Shown: positions 60,171 through 64,000 of the stretch, in pieces | Position numbering within the stretch: the stretch's first letter is position 1 | Layout of the letters: each line of letters starts with the position of its first letter | Origin: Paramecium octaurelia | Lineage: Eukaryota > Ciliophora > Oligohymenophorea > Peniculida > Parameciidae | Length of the DNA: 64,000 bases | Reading direction: 5' to 3' | Assembly (NCBI GenBank): GCA_905182995.1 | Contig: CAJJDP010000002.1 | Location: 620,001 to 684,000 of the forward strand | The notes under the pieces: model-generated | Databases searched by the model: none | Told to the model about the DNA's origin: nothing | The model's input: the letters and a program-made list of their open reading frames with translations, nothing else | Position numbers and translations under genes: made by a program

Positions 60171-60483
60171 ATGAGTTAAAAGTGGAAATTAATTCCATAA
60201 TACATTTAGGAACTATAAGAATAGAACGATGAAAATTCAATGGCTGTTTTAAGAAAACTGGGCAAATTGTAAAATTTGAAAGAAGTATTCTCGAATATTT
60301 AAATGATAGTGCGTGGATAGAGATGAGAGTGAGTTGAAGAAACAATATATATTATTGATGAGAGAGAGAAACGAATATTTCAAGAAATTAAAAGCCATCC
60401 AACAAATAAATGAACAAAATCCCAACTCTCAACTAGCCTAATCTATATAATTGTTATTCGACGCAATCAATAAGCAATAATGA
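60171..60483 (+). CDS. Small coiled-coil protein, about 95 aa
   Basis: A 25-nt intron near 60285-60310 joins MSQKWKLIPQYIQELQEQND with VDRDESELKKQYILLMRERN, giving a short, helical, charged protein ending FDAINKQQ. This is the size of small IFT or dynein-associated peptides, but it is not identified. It converges with the TMEM69-like gene. Confidence 0.5.
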
Positions 60484-60525
60484 CTGACATACATTTTAAA
60501 ATAATCTGTTATATTATATTAAAAA

Positions 60526-61327
60526 TCATTATACTCTATAAATACTTTCCTTATTTTTGAAATTGTCTCCATAAAGAAACAGGCAGTATATTAATGGTAT
60601 CAATGCTGCATGAAATCCAAAGGAATAAAACATTTTATTTTTCAAAAACCATCCAGGCGTATAACTTCTTGCTCTAATGTCCAAACCAGATACCACTAAT
60701 AATTATTAATTGAAAATACTTAAGTTCAAGAGGACAGTTCCAATGACGGCTGAAATGGATTAGATGTTATCATTATTCCCATATAAAAAATATTAAGATA
60801 TTAGAATGGCTCCGATTATAGGAATGGAGGCCAAAAAGAAGGTGGTTCGAGCCTCAGAAGAACTGTTGAGCCAATCCAATTAGGTTTCATGTTGAGACAT
60901 CGCAAATCCCCAATGAATCCCAGACTATTAAGGAATCTAAATGGATATATACTTAAAATGCCACATTGATTGATGCATATTTAATTGAAGCATGCATTAA
61001 TTATCCTGTATAGATTGCATAGGCTGGATTTATGCATGAATATAATGTGGCTGATGATAATAGAAGTAAAGGACTCAAAGTAGCAATTGTGATATATTTA
61101 ACCTCTCTAGGGGCTTTAGTCTCTTGGGTCAATTCCCTAATAAATTGCCTTCTATCTTCAATAATCTTGACCAATTGTTCATCAGTAAATGTGTTCTATT
61201 CAGCCACACTTTCTAAGGTTGAAGTAGACTCTTGATCTTTGATGTCCTGGATTTTATTTTAAATTCTTTGAGCCTTTTTTGTTGAGAATCTATACAAAGG
61301 ATTTAAGGTTCTTAATATTTTTTACAT
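60526..61327 (-). CDS. TMEM69/DUF3429-like multi-pass membrane protein
   Basis: About 258 residues with one 29-nt intron. The N-terminal 90 residues are basic and could be a mitochondrial presequence. After it come several membrane helices, with the family-like FQSGIHWGFAMSQHETQ preceding IPIIGAILISQYFLYG and LDIRARSYTPGWFLKNK. This order (GxHWG, then W-F-L-K) matches DUF3429/TMEM69. Function of the family is unknown. Confidence 0.6.
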
Positions 61328-61506
61328 GATTGATAATAAAATTAATTACACAAATTAAAATTCAGATAGCAAATAGTATTGGATCCAATAGATTAATCAA
61401 TAGGGGGATTTCTGCAAAATTAGATTACACAAAATGAAACAACAATATTGGCTAAAAAGCTTTGAATTTATATCATAAATATTCCAAATTATTATTAATA
61501 AATTAA
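61328..61506. other. AT-rich divergent gap
   Basis: 179 bp between divergent genes. It should carry both promoters, but no element is recognisable. Confidence 0.3.
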
Positions 61507-63579
61507 ATGGATAACTAATCTGAGGTTCAAGATTCCCAAGAATCATAATAAAATCATAACCATCAAAATTCAAATGGATCTGTATTATATCCTGAAAGTT
61601 TTCATTCATAAAAAAGAAGTGACTAAACAGTTTAATCTCAGGCAGTAAATGGTTTGTAACTTAAAAGAAAAAGTTCCACTTCAAATAAAAATTAACCTAT
61701 ACTATAAAGCAATGATTAAGAAAAACAAGATGAATATGATGAATTGAGCTAGAGTCAGAATGATCAAGATTCATTTAATCAAAGAGAGAATTAGGCTGAT
61801 TAATCTAATACATAAGATTAAGGCAACGAGGAGATAGAGTAAACATTTCAATAAGATCAATCTAAAATGCTGGAAGATCCTGAAGATTAAGCATTTTAAG
61901 ATCTACCAGAGAATAATTAAAGAAAGAAATCTGATGATCAAAGCAATAAGCCCACTCAAATTGCAAGGGACGAAAATTAATCAAATATCATCCTAAAATA
62001 AGTATCAACTGAAATCACAGATATCAAATAGAATGAAGAAGAAATTTAAAGTAATGATAAAATGCTAAGAACTTAGGAGGTTATGGATAAATTCAAATAA
62101 GTTATTAAATCACCCAAAACAAGATCACCATAACTTTCAACTGATGATCCTTATTAATTAAATAAGCCAATGACCAAACCTTAACAATTATCTTAGTAAG
62201 ACAATGAAAGAAGTTATGAAAAGATTGTAGAGGCAAATACAAAAGAAATTTATAAATTTTACTCTAGATAAGCTCAAACCTCAAATAAATAAAATACCTT
62301 TGATTAACTTCATTAAATTCAGTAGGTTATGACATTATAAAAATTTATGTATTTTTGTAAAGATTTCGAATTAATAGATTTGGAAATAAACAATGATTTT
62401 GTCTATCAGCATACTGGATAGGGTGCAAATAAACCTATTAGTAAAATCAAATATAAACATAAGGAGAAGGAAAATTTTGTTGTTACAAAATTAATCTTAG
62501 TGGAGATTTTTAAAAAGTGTTCAAATATATAGGAATTAACTTATTAAGAATTCTTGTATGCTTTAATAAAGATCGCCGACATCATATTCCCAGTAGACAA
62601 CTCTTTGAGAGCATTCTATGATTATCTAGGAGTTCATGACCCCAAGATATATAGAAAAAAGATGGTTGTGGTAGGAAAGCCATTCAACAGCAAGGATCAA
62701 AGTGAAGTTCTCACTTAAGAAAAGCTATGTTCTCGCAGATTGGTTCTACCAGCCAAACCTAAACCAAGAGCTGAAAGTTACAAATACGAACCTCCTGTTA
62801 CAAATCCTAATAATATTTCACTCTAAGAGAAACCGAAAAACTCAGTTAAAAATTTACAAAAGCAAAAGGAGAAACCCAACAATCTTATTAAATGGGAAGA
62901 TTTAGGGAATGTATCTAAAGAGTTTGACCCAAAGGAGTTATTACTTGCATAAGACTTATCGGATAAGGAGGATGAGTATTATTTGCAGGAATATTTAATA
63001 ACTAGTGCAGAGAAAATAAAGAAGGATGAATCATTGCTAAAAGTTCAATAGAAGAAATAGTAAAATAGCAATAAATAGTAAGAATAATAAAATTAAGCTG
63101 ATGAGAAACCACCAAAACACAATTAAAATAATATTATTAATACCATATAAGATCATTCATAATCAGTTCCTAATTAATAGAAATTATTTAAATAATTGAT
63201 TAATCAATAAAAAACATAAAATTTACAAACAACCACATAAACTAATTAATCTCCTGCCATTAATACCAATCAATCTAATAATCAAACTCCATTATTATTA
63301 TCCAAACAAAAAAACTTGATTGGAGCCAGACCGTCATTAGAGTCTTAATCTTATAGTTAATCATACAAAGCCTAACAAATTAAAGCAATAAAACAATCAA
63401 CAAAAGCTGTCTTAAATACATCAATTGAACAAAGTTCTCCTAGCACTATAAGGAAAGAAAATGATGGATTAAATGCCATTAGGAAAATTGAAGCTGAGAA
63501 GAAATAAAGAGAGTAACAAATTTTAGTGGCTTTTATGAAAAACTAAGAATAGAGAGAGAAAAAAGTAAATAAAAAATGA
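61507..63579 (+). CDS. Large Gln/Asn/Ser-rich protein with a folded centre
   Basis: An intronless frame of 690 codons. The first 230 residues and the last 250 are low-complexity, Gln/Asn/Ser-rich and disordered. The centre (about residues 235-420) is ordered, with LQKFMYFCKDFELIDLEIN, KFIVTKLILVEIFKKCS-like helices and FYDYLGVHDPKIYRKK. In Paramecium such a centre flanked by disordered tails is common in signalling or cytoskeletal proteins; the family is not recognised. TAA/TAG Gln codons are very dense. Confidence 0.65.
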
Positions 63580-63615
63580 CCTAATTTTTAATAATTTATA
63601 ACTAACAATTTAAAA

Positions 63616-64000
63616 ATGTCTTACCTTCTACCTCATTTAAATAACGGTTGGGAAGTTGATCAAGCAATCTTAGATGAAGAAGAGAAACTAGTTATCATTC
63701 GTTTTGGACATGATTGGTAATAGAGTATTAATACCAATTTAGGGATCCATAATGTATGCAAATGGATGAAATCCTCTATAAATCAGCTGAAAAAATAAAA
63801 AAGTTTGCAGTCGTTTATTTAGTTGATATCACTAAAGTGCCTGATTTCAATACAATGTATGAACTATATGATCCAGTGACAGTGATGTTTTTTTACAGAA
63901 ACAAGCACATGATGATAGATCTGGGAACAGGAAATAACAATAAAATAAATTGGGCAATGAATGATAAGTAGGAATTCATAGATATCGTGGAAATCATCTA
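63616..64000 (+). CDS. DIM1/TXNL4A U5 snRNP 15-kDa protein (partial)
   Basis: The frame runs off the right edge; 120 of about 142 residues are present. A 26-nt intron (63717-63742) splits the thioredoxin fold at FGHDW/DPQCMQMDE. The sequence YLLPHLNNGWEVDQAIL, LVIIRFGHDWDP, VYLVDITKVPDFN and FFYRNKHMMIDLGTGNNNKI is near-identical in pattern to human TXNL4A/yeast Dib1. It is an essential component of U4/U6.U5 tri-snRNP, blocking activation until splicing starts. The start ATG is followed by SYLLPHL, as in all orthologs. Confidence 0.93.

Overview
The window is ciliate macronuclear DNA, most likely Paramecium (close to P. tetraurelia, though the species cannot be fixed without a search). Three things show this. 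Long reading frames with recognisable domains run straight through TAA and TAG where Gln is expected, and end only at TGA. The frames are cut by introns of about 20-31 nt (GT...AG, mostly ending TAG). Genes are packed with only tens of bases between them on a very AT-rich background. Anyone translating this with the standard code sees only scraps of each gene.

Layout, left to right. 1-8 kb: a Ser/Arg/Lys-rich unknown, UNC119/PDE6-delta, PEX10, a mitotic cyclin, a decayed CAMK-type kinase, a small TIM chaperone and an ankyrin protein. 8-20 kb: an insulinase-family membrane protease, a TMEM230-like protein, a DYRK kinase, an alpha/beta hydrolase without its catalytic serine, an exosome RNase-PH-like subunit, a PKA catalytic subunit, ATG4 and two tandem secreted DsbA-like proteins. 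20-30 kb: two Gln/Lys-rich proteins (one with an EF-hand), GAR1, a membrane protein, a chromodomain protein, DENR, a zinc-ligand-poor eL43, an ACP-like protein without its serine and a repeat-rich RYD/RFD protein. 30-43 kb: an unrecognised protein, a large TBC RabGAP, LITAF, RRP5, a heat-shock factor, COQ6 and FAM221. 43-48 kb: a p24 cargo receptor, a PH/START-like/SEC14 protein, an HTH protein and two unknowns.

48.0-51.1 kb is the odd stretch. A 1,313-bp segment occurs twice in tandem with a single N between the copies, next to a 16-bp inverted repeat. This is most simply an unmerged contig overlap. 51-64 kb carries eS8, a long AGC kinase whose last exons could be mistaken for a separate gene, a Cys-containing protein, a large coiled coil, a TMEM69-like protein, a Gln-rich protein and the start of DIM1 (U5-15K), cut by the window edge.

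The gene order is an ordinary eukaryotic mix with no operon logic and no obvious new multi-gene system. The points of interest are single genes whose key residues are missing, a pseudogene with tryptophan-like positions turned into TGA, divergent start codons only 15-50 bp apart, and the assembly duplication. Splice sites were inferred by eye from frame continuity, so exon edges in long genes are approximate.
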